A stretch of 64,000 nt of DNA from a virus (IMGVR_UViG_3300031715_000001:42689-106688), one strand, 5' to 3'. Shown: positions 9,255-19,367, counted from the stretch's first letter. Notes: generated by a model from the sequence alone, not told the origin. A program made the numbers and translations.

Positions 9255-12200
9255 CTAGTTCGCCTGCACCACTAACAGCCTCGGAAAGGTTACATCGGCT
9301 GAGTAAAAGTTGATATTACCTGTCGCTGTATCGGTAGCCCGCCCGACCTGTACAATCATCAATCCCCCTGCAATACAACCGCTCATTTGTGTAGCACCGA
9401 ATTGAACATTCGAGCCGTTATAGAAGCCGTTCGCTACCGCGCTAGCTCCGAATGTGACGGTACTTGATGACTGCGCCGCTGAAAAGGTAGCGTCATCCGA
9501 CACCGTGCCATTTCCGGCAGTAGGGCACGATACCTTCACCTGTGGGATTACGGTATGCCCGTTAGTTGTATCGGAAGCAGCCGAGAAATAAAAGCGGACG
9601 TATGGATTGGTCGCCGTATCCCAATCTTCAGGAATAGTTAGTGAGAACTGAGCAAACGTGCTGGAGGTGTCGGTAATAGTAACGAATCCGCCCTGGTTGT
9701 TTGTTCCTGCCCGGCAGCCAACGGTGCCTCCCGATCCAATTGACCAACCCGCTCCAGCCGTAGTGTTATTGCAATTAGCTGCCGGGATCTGAAGGCGTTC
9801 GGGGAAGTCTATATAGGTTGGTTTGGTGCTAGCACCCTGAGAAACAAATACTTGCCCGCTAGTCCCCGCAACAGAGGACTGAAAAGCACCGGTTGATGTA
9901 GTACCGCCTAAGATAGGAGCGAAAGCCGTAACAGACGTGTCGCCAGTGCCGCCCCCTGAGACAGTAATCGTTGGTAGATCTCCGGTTGCAATAGCCCTGA
10001 ATGCTGGAGCGCCTGCAGTGGCGAACAATGCATGAGTCGTTGTCGTGTCAGCCGAGATGGTAGCCTCAGCTTGCGAGCCTTGACCGATCACGACAGCGTT
10101 GTTGGTCAATGCTGCCGCACTGGTTACCTGGGTGGCCGGGTTTAAAGAAAACTGAGCGTACGTGATGGCACTTCCAGAAGATCCGATGGCCGTCACCTGG
10201 GACGTGAGAAGCCAAGAAGTGGTCCCGTTGACGGTGCCGGATTGAACAGGAATGCTTCCGGTATTGTTGACGTCGGACGGCGTATCGTAGTCTAAAGCTC
10301 GCGTGAACACGGTGCTTATGCCCGTAGTCCCCACCACGGTCACTGTGTATACGCCATTGTAAGCTGCCGTGGATAGATTCTTTAGTAGGTAACGCTGCCC
10401 GGTTCCACTAACAGTCACGCCGTCAATGGTCGTCGTCCCGGTTGCTGTCAGGGTATACGTGTCACCGATACCACCCCCGACCTGCACGTACGTACCTGGG
10501 ATATTAGCGGTAGTAGCTGCAAGTACGGCAACCGCTGGATTGACGGCTGCGATGGCATTCGATACGGCGGTGGTAACGAAAGCGTCAGTGGCGAGGTCGG
10601 TCGAATTATCACCGGCTGTCTGGGTGGGAGCGGTGGGGGTACCGGTCAGCGCAGGACTAGCGGAAAGAACAGCCGTGGTGCCCGTTCCGGTGGTGGTGGT
10701 GGCAATGAGTTGCTTACTGCTGTTGGTTCCTAGCAAGGTGGCTGATGTTGGAATTGCAGCGCCTTCGACCTGCACCACCGTAGCAGCCACAGATCCAGAA
10801 CCGGACGCCGTCACATCGCCAGTTAATGCGCTGATACCTCCGCCCGAGGCAGCAGCCCCCGCAGGATTCATGTCAATCAGCGGAAGAGTGGTGGAGAGAG
10901 TAGCCGAAATACCGTCTCCGAACATACCGGCAGGCAGCGTTCCGGCAACCGCCATGACGATACCAACAGTGGAACCTTGCCCGGACGTACATGAACTCGT
11001 TCCACCAGAATCCGTCACTTGGCCAGCCGTTGAGCCCGCGCAAACGGTATGGTTTAACGTCACCGCTGAGGAGGCGTTGATCGGGATCAAGCTCCCAATC
11101 TTAGCCACATGCACAGTATTCGTAAGGACTTTTTCAGCAGCGCCTAGCCAATTCGTAGGACTAGCAGGGCAATCAGCGACAGTGTTAGCTGTGGCCGCAA
11201 CAGGGCATTCCAAATTGAACTGTGTCGCTGTTGTACCTTTATCGTATGGCTGTAAGAGTATCAACGGCCCCTGCAAACCTTGTGTTGTTCCGGTGGACTC
11301 TCCGCCTTGCAACTGCAAGCTCCCCGCTACCGAAGCCGCATTCGCCACAGCGTTGTTTCCGCCGCGCACAAGCGTGTAACCACCGACCGAAGAAGAACCG
11401 CCACCAGCCTGGCTATCCGCACCACGAAAGACACCACCTGGGAGCGTGCCATTCAGGGCTGTATCTAATCCACCATCATAAACCCCTGGATTTCCGCTAT
11501 TGTTGTACATGGTGTTTCCGGGAGCCGAAAAATTGCTCGTGGTTAACTGACCCCCGAAACCACCACCCATCGAAATAACGCCGTTCCCTAGATTCACCGT
11601 TGAATAGGCCGAATAAGCATTGGCCCCATTGCCCCAAATCATGGGCTGCGCGTTGGTTGAGTTGATGCCGAAGTTGTCGGTGGCTGTTGCGGTGAAGCCC
11701 GCAGCGGCGGGGATTTTTAAGTTACCGGCGCTTCCATCGAAGATACCTCCTGATCCGAGGGTGATCGTAGTTCCAGAGTAGGTAAGTTGGCTAATTCCGC
11801 CGAACGCGCCCGCGTTATTATATTGAATCTGTGTGCTACTGCCTCCGGGACTTCCGCCTCCGCCGCCCGAGGGAGTAACTGCGTTATAGCAAGGATTGGG
11901 GCTACCTCCGGTCGTGTATTCGATCGCCTGGCCATTGGTTGGGGTAAACCCCGAGCACAGAGGAACTCCGTTAATTCCGGCCACGGTGGTTGCTGGGAAG
12001 GTACCAGAAACATCTCCGGTGAACACGCCCGCATTTACCAGGTCAGCGGCTGGAACCAACCCATAGGTTATTTGCGACACGTTGCTACTGGGAGCGCCGA
12101 CAAGCATGACTCCTGCGGCTGAAGGGCCGGTAGGTGACGCCTGTAAACCGTAACCTGTGAACGTTGCTACATCAGGACCTATAAAACTGAATATATTCGC

Positions 12201-13991
12201 TAGTATCGGCCACAGGGTGGTGTTGCCGACGAGTTGGACAACCCCTGAATTAACCCCATTGTTGGCGGAAGAGACCGGGCCTGGGAAGGTTGTGGTGGCT
12301 ACTCCCGTCGCGCTGCCGGTGTGGGTGAAGGCGATGGTAGAGGCGGCATCGGTTCCATTCCCCGGCTGAAATTGAAGCGAGACGCAGCCCTTGGTTGAAG
12401 CCGCCGCGTGCCATTCGTTACCGCAGGAGAGATCTAGGGATGGACCGCTTTGGGAAGTACTGGAGGTTGCGGCGGTTGTGTTGTACCAGGCAAACGCATC
12501 TGCCAACGCTGAGGTGTAGTCAAAAACCGACGTGTCCCCGGTCATGCTAAGGGTGAGGTTTCCGGTTGGGTTGCCGATAGCGCTCCAAATTACCGAGCCC
12601 GATCCAACAGCCCCGCAGGTTAGCGTGTGGCTTGGATAGACCAGTGCATGTGCGCCGTCATTGGCACAGACGGGGATGGCTTGAGTGCTTGGGATTGCTG
12701 AGGAGGCAGTGAAATTACCGAAGATGTTGTCCGCGCCGACGCTGGCTAATCCGCCTGCCGGGAGGCCAAGCGCATTTGCTAGATTTACGCTGACTGGCGT
12801 TCCAAGTGCAGGAGCTACCAAGGTTTTACTGGAGAGGGTTTGGGGGTCGGTGGTGCCGACTATCGTACCTGTGGGCGCAGCCACCGTGGTTCCCCACGAG
12901 GTGCCTGAAACTACAATCGGAACGCCGGAGCCGGTAGGATAGACCATCCCGCTTCCGCTCCCAAGGGCGGTCCATATATTTGTAGTAGCGCAGCCTTTGA
13001 ACGTCGCCGCCACGGTATTAAATTCGATCTGACCAGCCGCGCAACTTGCTGGGTCGGAGGCATGGTTGGGGAGTAACAGATCCACAGCGCTGAAACTCTG
13101 CAACCCTGTGGAGTACGTATTCGCTTGGTCGTTGAATACAACATCGCTGGCTAGGCGCGCTTTTGCAAGCGTCCCAGTCCACCCTGCCGTAAGGACTCCG
13201 CCAGATAGTGAAAGCGTTACATTGGTATCATTCGCGGTGGATGTGACCGTGCCTAAACAGGACCCACTGCCGAACAATGCGTGGGTGGCGTCACAAGTAC
13301 CAGTCCACAGGCCAATTATGTCGCTAGCCAACGCAGACGCCGTCCCTCCAGCCCCATTACCTTTGAGTGGAGCGCTTCCGGAAGTTGCGGCCACGTAATC
13401 GGTGCCAGCAACAGCTAATCCCGCCACACCGCTGGTAACCTTCACGATTCCCGTACCGGAGGGAGCAGGACCAGCCGGACCAGCCGGTCCAGTTGCGCCA
13501 GTCGCCCCAGGGACTCCGGGGAGTCCCCACGTCATGGTGACAGACCCGGTGATGGAGCCTCCCGCCACCACCATCCGGATGTCGATGAGGTCATTCACGG
13601 CTGTCGTGAAATTAGCGGTGCTGCCGCATGTGATATTTGCCGGCGCGGAAGAACTGCCATTGACAGGGCACGTCACTGTTTGCGGCAACGTGTTGTCCAT
13701 AAATGTAAATGTGGCCGTGACGCCGGCACCTAGAGCGGAACTCCAGCGCGCCGCGAAATTTGAAATAGAACCAGCGATCAGTACAGGCGTTTGGACAACG
13801 GTCTCAGTCGTGTTGGCCGCGATATTGCCGCCGGCTGCCGGGAAGTAGTAAGTGCCTGCGATATAGGTGGCGGATGCAACCGCGGAACTTCCGCCGCCTC
13901 CCCCGCCGCCGCCCGTGCCGCCCGGACCATTGACGAACTGAGCCTGGACGAATGCGCACACGAATACGGCAAAGAAAAGAAGTCTTCTCAT
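9255..13991 (-). CDS. Giant collagen-like tail fibre
   Basis: The product has 1578 residues: a Sec leader (MRRLLFFAVFVCAFVQAQ), a polyglycine hinge (about residues 22-36), a short jelly-roll-like stretch and a collagen-like GXY segment near residue 165 (GVPGATGATGPAGPAGPA). Long beta repeats follow. The inner spacer (STQIQYNNAGAFGG) recurs in other fibre genes of the window. The C-terminal domain (about 1400-1578, FYSADVTFPRLLVVQAN) resembles knob domains of environmental phage fibres. A fibre carrying a secretion signal is odd, because most phage fibres assemble in the cytoplasm. Confidence 0.7.
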   Translation of the reverse strand: MRRLLFFAVFVCAFVQAQFVNGPGGTGGGGGGGGSSAVASATYIAGTYYFPAAGGNIAANTTETVVQTPVLIAGSISNFAARWSSALGAGVTATFTFMDNTLPQTVTCPVNGSSSAPANITCGSTANFTTAVNDLIDIRMVVAGGSITGSVTMTWGLPGVPGATGATGPAGPAGPAPSGTGIVKVTSGVAGLAVAGTDYVAATSGSAPLKGNGAGGTASALASDIIGLWTGTCDATHALFGSGSCLGTVTSTANDTNVTLSLSGGVLTAGWTGTLAKARLASDVVFNDQANTYSTGLQSFSAVDLLLPNHASDPASCAAGQIEFNTVAATFKGCATTNIWTALGSGSGMVYPTGSGVPIVVSGTSWGTTVAAPTGTIVGTTDPQTLSSKTLVAPALGTPVSVNLANALGLPAGGLASVGADNIFGNFTASSAIPSTQAIPVCANDGAHALVYPSHTLTCGAVGSGSVIWSAIGNPTGNLTLSMTGDTSVFDYTSALADAFAWYNTTAATSSTSQSGPSLDLSCGNEWHAAASTKGCVSLQFQPGNGTDAASTIAFTHTGSATGVATTTFPGPVSSANNGVNSGVVQLVGNTTLWPILANIFSFIGPDVATFTGYGLQASPTGPSAAGVMLVGAPSSNVSQITYGLVPAADLVNAGVFTGDVSGTFPATTVAGINGVPLCSGFTPTNGQAIEYTTGGSPNPCYNAVTPSGGGGGSPGGSSTQIQYNNAGAFGGISQLTYSGTTITLGSGGIFDGSAGNLKIPAAAGFTATATDNFGINSTNAQPMIWGNGANAYSAYSTVNLGNGVISMGGGFGGQLTTSNFSAPGNTMYNNSGNPGVYDGGLDTALNGTLPGGVFRGADSQAGGGSSSVGGYTLVRGGNNAVANAASVAGSLQLQGGESTGTTQGLQGPLILLQPYDKGTTATQFNLECPVAATANTVADCPASPTNWLGAAEKVLTNTVHVAKIGSLIPINASSAVTLNHTVCAGSTAGQVTDSGGTSSCTSGQGSTVGIVMAVAGTLPAGMFGDGISATLSTTLPLIDMNPAGAAASGGGISALTGDVTASGSGSVAATVVQVEGAAIPTSATLLGTNSSKQLIATTTTGTGTTAVLSASPALTGTPTAPTQTAGDNSTDLATDAFVTTAVSNAIAAVNPAVAVLAATTANIPGTYVQVGGGIGDTYTLTATGTTTIDGVTVSGTGQRYLLKNLSTAAYNGVYTVTVVGTTGISTVFTRALDYDTPSDVNNTGSIPVQSGTVNGTTSWLLTSQVTAIGSSGSAITYAQFSLNPATQVTSAAALTNNAVVIGQGSQAEATISADTTTTHALFATAGAPAFRAIATGDLPTITVSGGGTGDTSVTAFAPILGGTTSTGAFQSSVAGTSGQVFVSQGASTKPTYIDFPERLQIPAANCNNTTAGAGWSIGSGGTVGCRAGTNNQGGFVTITDTSSTFAQFSLTIPEDWDTATNPYVRFYFSAASDTTNGHTVIPQVKVSCPTAGNGTVSDDATFSAAQSSSTVTFGASAVANGFYNGSNVQFGATQMSGCIAGGLMIVQVGRATDTATGNINFYSADVTFPRLLVVQAN

Positions 13992-14060
13992 GAAGTTGGA
14001 ACCTTAAAGTTGAAATTGGTGGAGAGCGGGGAGCTTTACGCTAGATCTCTAGGGCGCATA

Positions 14061-17000
14061 TTATTTGGCGGTCACTGTCCAGGCCGAGCCATCACAGTAG
14101 GCTTCGACGTGGTTTGATCCCCCGCCGGTGATTGTCGCTCCCCACGTGTTGGTCACTGAGTCGGTAACGGGCGCATGGCGCCCTTCGTTTCCGGATGCAC
14201 AGGTAGCCAGAGCCGAGAATGAATTGGTTTTCGATCCGTAGGACCCGACGTCATCAAGCGACCAAGCCAGCGCTTTGGCGTTGTTCAAAATCTGGTACTG
14301 GCCCGCGCTGGCTACGCGAAAGTATTTTATGGGCGACGTGGCGCCGGTCTCCACATTTTCGAAAATCATCTCGTTGGTGTCGCTGGTTGCGTTGAAGCGG
14401 TAACGAGCCGGTGTCTCGAAGGTGGCGTATTGGGTGGCGGCCGTATAGGCGTTCAACTCAGTCGAATCAACAAGCGGAACTCCAGACGACGCCTGCACTG
14501 GCGCCCTCATGACCAAACGTGTCGGCGGTGTCGATGTATCCAGCCTGATGCTGCGAAAGGTTCCCCCAAATTTCGGATTAATGAAGGAAACCAAGTCGGA
14601 CGAGGTTTGGACCTTGACGTCGCCGCCCAAGCCCGATGCATTATTGCTCCCGAACGTAGTGTTGCCGAACGACACGATGGCGCTGTTATCGATAAGCCCC
14701 GCGAATACGGAGCCGCTGACGGAATTGGAGAAAAAGGAATTGTCTATCTGAACGTTTCGCGCGTTGTGCGTATAGAGCGATGACGTTGAGGCGGTCCCAT
14801 CGACGATCAACTGATCGAAAAACGAGAACATCGATTGCAGCGAATTGGTGTTCTCTATTTGTACGGCGACTGCCCACGCACCATAGATTCTGATCCCAAA
14901 GCCGTAGGTTGCTCCAGCAGCGGCCGCCGTGGTGGCAAGATCATGAAACGCTATCTGCCCGGTTCCCGCCGGCGGATTGATGACAACATTGTAGAAGCTG
15001 TTCTCTCCGGCGCTCCCCGTCTTGTCATGATGAACTGCGTCGCAACTGACATTGGTAATACCCAGATTGCCGAAACCGGATGCCTGCGTGAGGGCGATAT
15101 TGAGGCCGTTACAGCCGCCATAGAGAGATGCATCGGAGACGAAGTCAGGAACTCCGCCCAGGCCGCCGTAACTCGACACCACGACGTCGTCCTTTGTGGT
15201 GCTCTGGTTGTCCACCGTCAACTTGTGGAGTCCGACGCGGTCGCGTCCTATGGGGCCCGGATTTTGACTGTCGCAGGTGAACCGGAAGGCAGGATTCGGA
15301 ATCGTGGCATCGTAGACCAAGACCACACCGCTTCGCGAGGTGCCGACTATTTCCACGAGGTTTAGATAGACCTCTACCCCGGCGTGCATTGTGAAGGTCC
15401 CGTCGGGAATGGTTACCGTGCCGGAGTGGCCGCCGAAGTTGGGATCCACTGGAAGAGCCCACATTGCTTCATCGATGCCGGCGGTTGCGCTCGATATCGT
15501 CCAGGAGCCGGTATGATTATTAGCCGGCACAAAGGTGAGGGTTCCAGTGGAGGCGCCGGACGTGCACGTTCCACCGGTGATGAGCACCGCCTCGGCGGTT
15601 CCCGTCCCGGCCGAAATCCACTTGTAGTCGCGCGCGTTCGTCCCGTTCACCCCTAAAGGACAGGGAGCCATGTTGGCTGTGTTCGTAAGCCCCGCAATGA
15701 GGGTTCCTCCTGGACTTTGGGCTTGAAAGTTGTAATCAGCGGCATTATTGATGGCCAGCGTGCTGAACTGCAGTGTCGGCGTCACGATATTGGGCGCGAC
15801 GCGCAAATAGTTAAGCTGCGCTCCCGTTCCCAGCCCGAGGCCGCCATTTGCGAGCTGTAATATTCCAGTCACATCCGTTGTGAGCCCGACCGGGGAATAA
15901 GCTGGAGGACCGGCCACGTTTCCGTGCAGCAAGGTGGTCGTCGTTCCTAGGGTCGAGAGCGCCGAAGTCCCCTGCGAACCGGCCCCGATGATCAGAGCGT
16001 TCAGCGTCTCCGCCGCGGCGCTCGTTACGCACGTCGGGCAGGCGATCGCGCCCGTAGCCGTGATCGGACCTCCGGTGATTGGACCGGTGGTCGTGATGCT
16101 CGTGACCGTGCCCGTTCCAGCCGTGTTAGCGACCCATTGGACACCGCCTGGTTGGGCGGAATTGGACTCCAGGACGAAGCCGTTGGTGCCCGCAACCGTG
16201 ATCCCGAAGGTTCCGGTGCCGGTCCCGGTGACGATTCCGCCTTTGGCAACCCCGCTCGAATCGAAGCCGGTTCCGCCTTGCGCGGGCGTCACCGCCGCAT
16301 TGGTGGTTAATACCGTGGCGCTGGCGTTCGGGAATGCAAAGGTCTTGAGCGAAGTGGTGGGTCCTGAGACGGCGAAAAAGCCGTTGCCTGATCCACCGCT
16401 CGCGCCCGGCAGAATTCCCGCGACATCGGTGGTCAGAGTAACCGGAAGAAAAGAGCCGGTGCCTCCAGCGTTGCCGTGGTAGACCGTCGTCGTACTTCCA
16501 AGCGTCCCCAGCACCGTCGCGTCGTTTGCACCATTGCCGATCAGCAGTTGTCCCGCAAAGAGTGGGCCGCTCGAGTTGGTAACCGTCCCCGCGCCCGCTA
16601 CGGTCGCCCAGGTTCCATCGCCGCGCCAGAAAGTGATGCTCGACGCTCCCGTGCCGCCGTTCAAGTTTGAAACTGGTAGATTACCGGTCACGCCGCCATT
16701 TCCCGAGGCCGCCAGGTTGATCGCCGCCAGGCGCGCCCCTGCGACTGTTCCGCCCGAGAGATTGTTACCGTTCGTTGCGTCAATGGTCGCCGAAGGCGAA
16801 AAGCCGGTGCCGTTCGTGGTTGTGACGATCGTGGCGCAGCTTCCGGCCGCTTTCTGCACATCTCCGGTAAAAGCGGGAACTTGAGGACAGAGCAGCGAGC
16901 CGCTCAATACGGAAGCGGGCAGGCTTGTGATCCAGGCGGGATTCGAATAGCTTCCCGTCGAGACGATGAGATTCGCCGCCGGAATCGAACTGTCGATGAT

Positions 17001-17939
17001 ATTGCCGCTCGAATCGAAGAACGGAATATCCCCTGTCGAAAAGACACCTGATCCGCTGGTGAGTTTCCCGCTGTTTCCATACAGCGAAGTGATGGGCACG
17101 CCTAGGATCTGATTGGCGTTATTGATTCCGGTTCCTGAAAAGGTCAAGACACTGCTCGATCCGACCGTCAGGGTCTGGCCGGTGTTATTCACTCCGGTCA
17201 GGATGGAGGAAAAGGTGGTGGATCCGCCGCCTCCCCCTCCGCCCGCGCCCGGCGCCCAATAATTGCCGTTCCAGGTGAGCACGTTGCCGATCGAAGCGCC
17301 GGCGTTTGAGATTTGCGCGGGTGCGATGATGCCGGTAGAAGGAGGCGGGCAACCGACTGAGGATTCGACGATGTTGAGCGAGACCGGGGAGGAGGAGACT
17401 GGGACGTACCAGTATCGTGAGCTGGCCTGCCCATTGAGCCGGTATTGGACTTGAAAACAGCCGATCGGCAACATGGCCGCGGTGGGGAACAAAGAGATGT
17501 TGACCGCACCGTTTGTGATCGAGACGGTCTCCGAGCCGGGAAAAATCACCTGCCGCGGATTGGCGTCGTTGGTGTAACGCCCCCACGAAATTACGATCGT
17601 GCCGCTTGGATGCGTATTGTTCGGCCAGGTGATGGTGTCGGAGATCTGGGTCAGCGCGGACTGCCCGAAAACATTGAGTGAAAACGCTAAAGCGATGGTA
17701 AGATACAGAATGAGCCGCGCGACGTTGACGCGCCGCAGCGGCTCGGCACGAGACCCATAGGAGGGGTCAACATGCAAACCAATATTACACCTGCGCTCAG
17801 TTGGCACATCCAGGATATTTCCGGGCAGACCTTTGGAGCGCTCATCGTCGAAGAATTTAGTCATGTTGGAAAGAGACATACGACCTACTGGAAATGCCGT
17901 TGCGCATGCGGGGTGGTGAGAACCATCCGTCAGGACCAA
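14061..17939 (-). CDS. Giant tail fibre/tailspike with unclear start
   Basis: The frame spans 1292 codons. The first part, opposite the HNH gene, looks non-native: real fibre sequence begins about residue 70, where a leader-like stretch occurs (RLILYLTIALAFSLNVFGQ). No ATG, GTG or TTG lies in frame just before it; CTG or ATT would be needed. The body has a polyglycine hinge, fibre repeats (TSITTTGPITGGPITATG), a beta-helix-like region (TVTIPDGTFTMHAGVEVYL, GLHKLTVDNQS) and the common fibre cap (YCDGSAWTVTAK). It is GC-richer than the fibre genes to its left. The insertion upstream may have removed the original start. Confidence 0.65.
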   Translation of the reverse strand: MVLTDGSHHPACATAFPVGRMSLSNMTKFFDDERSKGLPGNILDVPTERRCNIGLHVDPSYGSRAEPLRRVNVARLILYLTIALAFSLNVFGQSALTQISDTITWPNNTHPSGTIVISWGRYTNDANPRQVIFPGSETVSITNGAVNISLFPTAAMLPIGCFQVQYRLNGQASSRYWYVPVSSSPVSLNIVESSVGCPPPSTGIIAPAQISNAGASIGNVLTWNGNYWAPGAGGGGGGGSTTFSSILTGVNNTGQTLTVGSSSVLTFSGTGINNANQILGVPITSLYGNSGKLTSGSGVFSTGDIPFFDSSGNIIDSSIPAANLIVSTGSYSNPAWITSLPASVLSGSLLCPQVPAFTGDVQKAAGSCATIVTTTNGTGFSPSATIDATNGNNLSGGTVAGARLAAINLAASGNGGVTGNLPVSNLNGGTGASSITFWRGDGTWATVAGAGTVTNSSGPLFAGQLLIGNGANDATVLGTLGSTTTVYHGNAGGTGSFLPVTLTTDVAGILPGASGGSGNGFFAVSGPTTSLKTFAFPNASATVLTTNAAVTPAQGGTGFDSSGVAKGGIVTGTGTGTFGITVAGTNGFVLESNSAQPGGVQWVANTAGTGTVTSITTTGPITGGPITATGAIACPTCVTSAAAETLNALIIGAGSQGTSALSTLGTTTTLLHGNVAGPPAYSPVGLTTDVTGILQLANGGLGLGTGAQLNYLRVAPNIVTPTLQFSTLAINNAADYNFQAQSPGGTLIAGLTNTANMAPCPLGVNGTNARDYKWISAGTGTAEAVLITGGTCTSGASTGTLTFVPANNHTGSWTISSATAGIDEAMWALPVDPNFGGHSGTVTIPDGTFTMHAGVEVYLNLVEIVGTSRSGVVLVYDATIPNPAFRFTCDSQNPGPIGRDRVGLHKLTVDNQSTTKDDVVVSSYGGLGGVPDFVSDASLYGGCNGLNIALTQASGFGNLGITNVSCDAVHHDKTGSAGENSFYNVVINPPAGTGQIAFHDLATTAAAAGATYGFGIRIYGAWAVAVQIENTNSLQSMFSFFDQLIVDGTASTSSLYTHNARNVQIDNSFFSNSVSGSVFAGLIDNSAIVSFGNTTFGSNNASGLGGDVKVQTSSDLVSFINPKFGGTFRSIRLDTSTPPTRLVMRAPVQASSGVPLVDSTELNAYTAATQYATFETPARYRFNATSDTNEMIFENVETGATSPIKYFRVASAGQYQILNNAKALAWSLDDVGSYGSKTNSFSALATCASGNEGRHAPVTDSVTNTWGATITGGGSNHVEAYCDGSAWTVTAK
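17722..17755 (+). repeat. Hairpin repeat, degenerate copy before the first HNH gene
   Basis: GCGCCG...CGGCACGAGACCC resembles the plus orientation of the family (stem with one G-U pair, GAGAC tail). It overlaps the 5' end of the fibre gene on the other strand and lies just before the HNH ribosome site. The match is weaker than for other copies. Confidence 0.5.
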
Positions 17940-18578
17940 TTGAAAGCGGGCCAGCCCTGCAAGGCTTGCTATGTGGGGCAGAAGAGGGAACGAGTACTAG
18001 CGAGGATGGAAAAGCGCTGCAGTGTCTGCCATCAGACGCTTCCGCTATGCGGGTTCAATAAGGACAATCAATACACGGGGCGGATCAGTTCCCGCTGCAA
18101 GGCCTGCGCCATAGAAATGCAAATACGACAGAGGGAGAGAATAAAGGTCCTAGCCCTTCAAAGGCAAAAGCGGAGAGCGTCAGAGTCCGCGTTGGAAGAA
18201 AAACTCTGCCCGAAATGCCACAAGACCAAACCGGTTGGAGACTTTTGGAAAACTAAGCAGACCGTTCATGGGCTAACGTCCCGGTGTAAGGAGTGCCTAG
18301 TAGCAGACGATCGCGAACGAAAATTCGGTCTTACTCCAGAAGCGCTGCAGTCTATGTCGAAGTCGCAAGGGAACTGTTGTTATGTCTGTCACAGTCCTTT
18401 TTCCGGCCCTCACACAAGAGCAATAGACCATTGTCATGAGTCTGGATTGGTTCGCGGGCTATTATGCCCACAGTGCAATCTTGGACTCGGGTGTTTTCGT
18501 GACTCGCCTGACCGACTCCGGGCCGCCGCTCTCTATATCGAGAAATGGCTGGAGCGGCGCGCCACCCCTGCGGCGTAA
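17772..18578 (+). CDS. HNH endonuclease, endonuclease VII type, with DNA-binding N-terminus
   Basis: The product has 268 residues. Residues about 15-70 match the domain that accompanies homing HNH proteins (ISGQTFGALIVEEF, WKCRCACGVVRTI, CKAC). Two zinc-ribbon repeats follow (CSVCHQTLPLCGF, CKAC; CPKCHKTKPVGDF, CKEC). The C-terminus (about 195-255) is the endonuclease VII-like HNH/zinc fold: CYVC, DHCHESGLVRGLLCPQCNLG. Known members cut branched DNA or act as free-standing homing nucleases. It runs against the late operon behind a strong ribosome site (aggaggggtcaacATG). Its 5' flank holds a hairpin-repeat copy and the start region of the fibre gene on the other strand. Confidence 0.85.
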   Translation: MQTNITPALSWHIQDISGQTFGALIVEEFSHVGKRHTTYWKCRCACGVVRTIRQDQLKAGQPCKACYVGQKRERVLARMEKRCSVCHQTLPLCGFNKDNQYTGRISSRCKACAIEMQIRQRERIKVLALQRQKRRASESALEEKLCPKCHKTKPVGDFWKTKQTVHGLTSRCKECLVADDRERKFGLTPEALQSMSKSQGNCCYVCHSPFSGPHTRAIDHCHESGLVRGLLCPQCNLGLGCFRDSPDRLRAAALYIEKWLERRATPAA

Positions 18579-18620
18579 GCTAAATGCAGGTGTTAGGGAT
18601 GAACCGGGATGATCTTGTAG

Positions 18621-19019
18621 CTATTTCTTCTCGGGCGTAGGGGGCTTATTCCACCACACGTGCGGCGTTACGGGCCGCCCCTCCGGGCCCTTTAGCAACT
18701 TTCCATCCGGGCCGAATCCGCTGACTCCGCATTCCGGGGTCTTTATCTTGTCCTTGGGGACGCCCACCGATTCACAAGCTTTCGCTACCATCGCTTGCTG
18801 ATCAGCGATCACGGGATCGATCTCATTGTGATAGTCGTCGATCTTGTAATTCTTGTTGATCAGATTGATTTGAGAGATCGTGAAGGCTAAGTGATAGGTC
18901 TCTTCGTCGGTGAAATCTCTTCCATTCGATGATTTCTCGGTTTGCTTCGGAACTACTGATTTCGGTTCCTGAGCATAAATAAGTGATGTCAAAAGTGTAA
19001 GTAAAATCAAAAGCTTCAT
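18621..19019 (-). CDS. Small secreted hypothetical protein
   Basis: The start is the ATG with a clear purine-rich ribosome site (gaaaggaaaaagcATG), giving 132 residues with a Sec leader (MKLLILLTLLTSLIYAQ). The mature part is charged and helical (TDEETYHLAFTISQINLINK), then has a loop with one Cys pair (ACESVGV, ECGVSGFG) and ends in Pro/Lys. The family is not recognised. It lies downstream of a hairpin repeat and close to the convergent end of the HNH gene. Confidence 0.6.
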   Translation of the reverse strand: MKLLILLTLLTSLIYAQEPKSVVPKQTEKSSNGRDFTDEETYHLAFTISQINLINKNYKIDDYHNEIDPVIADQQAMVAKACESVGVPKDKIKTPECGVSGFGPDGKLLKGPEGRPVTPHVWWNKPPTPEKK

Positions 19020-19033
19020 GCTTTTTCCTTTCG

Positions 19034-19074
19034 TGCGTCTCGTGCGCTCCTGGAACCCGCGCACGTTGGGGATT
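19034..19074 (-). repeat. Hairpin repeat, minus orientation, left end of the 19.1-kb cassette
   Basis: Stem GTGCGC (19042-19047) pairs with GCGCAC (19059-19064). The minus-strand order is CCCCAAC, stem, GGTTCCAGGA-type loop, stem, GAGACG. It lies after the stop of the zinc-ribbon gene and before the ribosome site of the next gene. Confidence 0.85.
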
Positions 19075-19076
19075 AG

Positions 19077-19238
19077 TTATTTCGTATCGTCAGCAGCGCA
19101 TGGAAACTGGTGCTCTGGAAACTCGGCAGGATCGCCGGGATACTCACCACCGCAGTTTTCGCAGTAGGTGACCGTCTCGTACGAGTCGGCCACGTCAGGA
19201 GGCCCACCAGCACGCTGACTCTTCCATTTATGCTCCAT
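19077..19238 (-). CDS. Small zinc-ribbon-like cassette gene
   Basis: Starting at MEHKWK the product has 53 residues and a possible metal site (CENCGGEYPGDP, later a lone C). An in-frame ATG at 19367 would add 43 residues, but these would be encoded by the long hairpin repeat and resemble a translation of the other long copy at 38 kb, so the shorter form is preferred. The gene is the only content between two outward-facing repeat copies, which makes it a complete cassette between the fibre gene and the next late gene. Confidence 0.5.
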   Translation of the reverse strand: MEHKWKSQRAGGPPDVADSYETVTYCENCGGEYPGDPAEFPEHQFPCAADDTK

Positions 19239-19250
19239 CTCGCCAGTCTC

Positions 19251-19350
19251 CCACGTGCCCGTCGGCATCGAGCGAAGACGGGTCCCCGTACTTATCCGCA
19301 GGATAAGGCCGGGTATCCAGGATGCGAGTGGACGAGGGCACGAAACGCAC
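19251..19350 (+). repeat. Long-loop hairpin repeat, right end of the 19.1-kb cassette
   Basis: The outer stem GTGCCC (19255-19260) pairs with GGGCAC (19336-19341); the tail is GAAACG. About 75 bases lie between, with an inner hairpin CTTATCC-GCA-GGATAAG (19291-19307). 46 of 47 bases at 19291-19337 match the long copy at 38061-38107. Confidence 0.85.
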
Positions 19351-19367
19351 GATAGCCTCAATTCCAT

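Noticed and set aside
10426-11379. Long plus-strand reading frame opposite the giant fibre gene
   Set aside because: Low-complexity Val/Pro/Ala product mirrors the Gly/Thr-rich fibre on the other strand; no ribosome site.
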